64,000 nucleotides of DNA from Mesostigma viride (Eukaryota; Streptophyta; Mesostigmatophyceae; Mesostigmatales; Mesostigmataceae): assembly GCA_009746045.1 (NCBI GenBank), contig RPFO01000246.1:1145795-1209794 (forward strand). Reading direction: 5' to 3'. Both the position numbers and the translations under genes were made by a program. The notes below the pieces were generated by a model, which saw only the letters and a list, made by a program, of their open reading frames with translations, was not told where the DNA came from and made no database searches. Below, piece after piece: positions 63,418 to 64,000 of this stretch. How positions within the stretch are numbered: the first letter of the stretch is position 1; each line of letters opens with the position of its first letter.

Positions 63418-64000
63418 AGACCAGGCCTTGCTTCAGCTTGGGTGTCCCCAGTGGGCTGCTTGACCAAAGTACCAAGTGGTGACTGGTGCTTACTGGTTGA
63501 CAGCCGGTCCTTCAGGGTTAGGTACACCCTCCTGGACAGGAGTTGGTGTGGAATGTCACTCCTACCAGCTGAGAATCATGCCTGGCCCTCCCCATGGGGT
63601 TCAGAAGAGTCGCCAGGACTTAAGTCGACGCCTTTGGCCTCAAACAGTTAGGCCATGCAAGGGCAACCCGAATGCTGGTTCTTACAGGTTGCTGTATATA
63701 TGTTTTCTAGTGCTTGTTTCCAACCTGTTGCTAATAAAGAACCTGGTTGTGTGACCATGTGGAACATGGTTGCCAGGGAGCCACATTCTGGGTTATATAA
63801 TGCTTGAATAAAACATAATCATGTCTCTCTCATGTTGTTTCATGGTTGTAATGTTTCTCTTGTGTGAAGTTCCAGGTCACCTATAAACCTGGAGGTTGGG
63901 GTGGGGTTCAATTCCCCAGCAGAGCCACAGCCTGGCATGAGTGATTCCTGGGCTTAACACCCAGTGAAGACATGGGCTCCCCAATAAGGCAGTATTTGTA
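63418..64000 (+). other. Retrotransposon D 3' non-coding region with T-arm-like hairpin
   Basis: Contains AATAAA-type signals near 63732 and 63807, and at 63902-63918 TGGGG-TTCAATT-CCCCA, a perfect five-pair stem with a seven-base loop of T-arm type. No LTR start is seen before the window ends. Confidence 0.6.

Larger units (their letters stand above)
56590..64000 (+). mobile_element. LTR retrotransposon D (Copia-like), 3' end beyond the window
   Basis: Starts with a 645-bp LTR and encodes ORF1, gag and pol. The 3' LTR is not reached by 64000. The 5' flank is AACAT; whether this is duplicated downstream cannot be checked here. Closest to A/A2 by pol sequence and by the shared T-arm-like hairpin. 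Another trace of the family is the solo LTR at 8772-9420. Confidence 0.85.

Noticed and set aside
14263-64000. Endogenous virus or retrovirus with envelope gene
   Set aside because: No ORF with signal peptide and transmembrane anchor follows RNase H in any element; the order and motifs fit LTR retrotransposons.

Overview
The window is eukaryotic, repeat-dominated DNA. Evidence: a spliced gene (exon 36774-37319, GT-AG intron, exon 37749-38303), several families of LTR and non-LTR retrotransposons, hAT-, Kolobok- and pogo-type DNA transposon sequence, and long microsatellites. No bacterial operon, rRNA or convincing tRNA gene is present. An alga or other protist with a large, transposon-rich genome fits best, but the species cannot be named from the sequence alone.

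Layout. 1-12.6 kb: a graveyard of 5'-truncated non-LTR (LINE) copies of two families (called X and Y), chained by their 3' tails, in both orientations, lying between two inverted copies of a ~240-bp repeat. A non-autonomous hAT element (3090-4369) sits in one LINE tail; a miniature LTR element (TRIM, 3330-3737) sits in the hAT; a solo LTR (8772-9420) sits in another LINE copy. 12.6-14.26 kb: unassigned, with one ORF that has a degraded copy at 5.4-6.0 kb. 14.26-32.87 kb: LTR retrotransposon A (plus strand, 3' end missing), broken by a Kolobok-like DNA transposon (15656-19107, TTAA duplication), a complete LTR retrotransposon B (19436-26919, minus strand, ACCAC duplication) and a solo LTR (30539-31287, CATTG duplication). 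32.87-36.7 kb: minisatellites and microsatellites, an acidic ORF and a ~770-bp inverted-repeat element. 36.77-56.59 kb: a pogo/CENP-B-type DDE transposase-like gene. Its second intron carries microsatellites, the complete retrotransposon C (40546-48201, TGTAT duplication) and a complete second copy of A, called A2 (48382-56192, minus strand, AGATG duplication). Its third exon is cut by retrotransposon D (56590 to beyond 64000).

The most notable content is the LTR retrotransposon group A/A2, B, C and D. All are Copia-like by integrase, reverse transcriptase and RNase H, but they share unusual traits. The LTRs begin AGTT and end AACT instead of TG...CA, with 5-bp target duplications. Domain order is gag - integrase - aspartic protease - reverse transcriptase - RNase H, whereas Copia normally has the protease before the integrase. 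The protease motif reads DTNSQ or DTQAQ where DTGA/DSGA is expected. The reverse transcriptase box is HGDD instead of YVDD. An extra ORF precedes gag in each family. Families A and D are closer to each other, as are B and C.

Element C looks intact and very young: its LTRs seem to differ by one base and its 1295-residue pol is open. A2 has both 617-bp LTRs but a frameshifted interior. The window therefore records a layered history: LINE chains and a pogo-type gene first, then hAT/TRIM, A, Kolobok and B insertions, and C, A2 and D into the pogo-type gene. Coordinates of LTR and transposon ends were read from matching terminal repeats and target duplications; frame breaks inside coding regions are placed only approximately.
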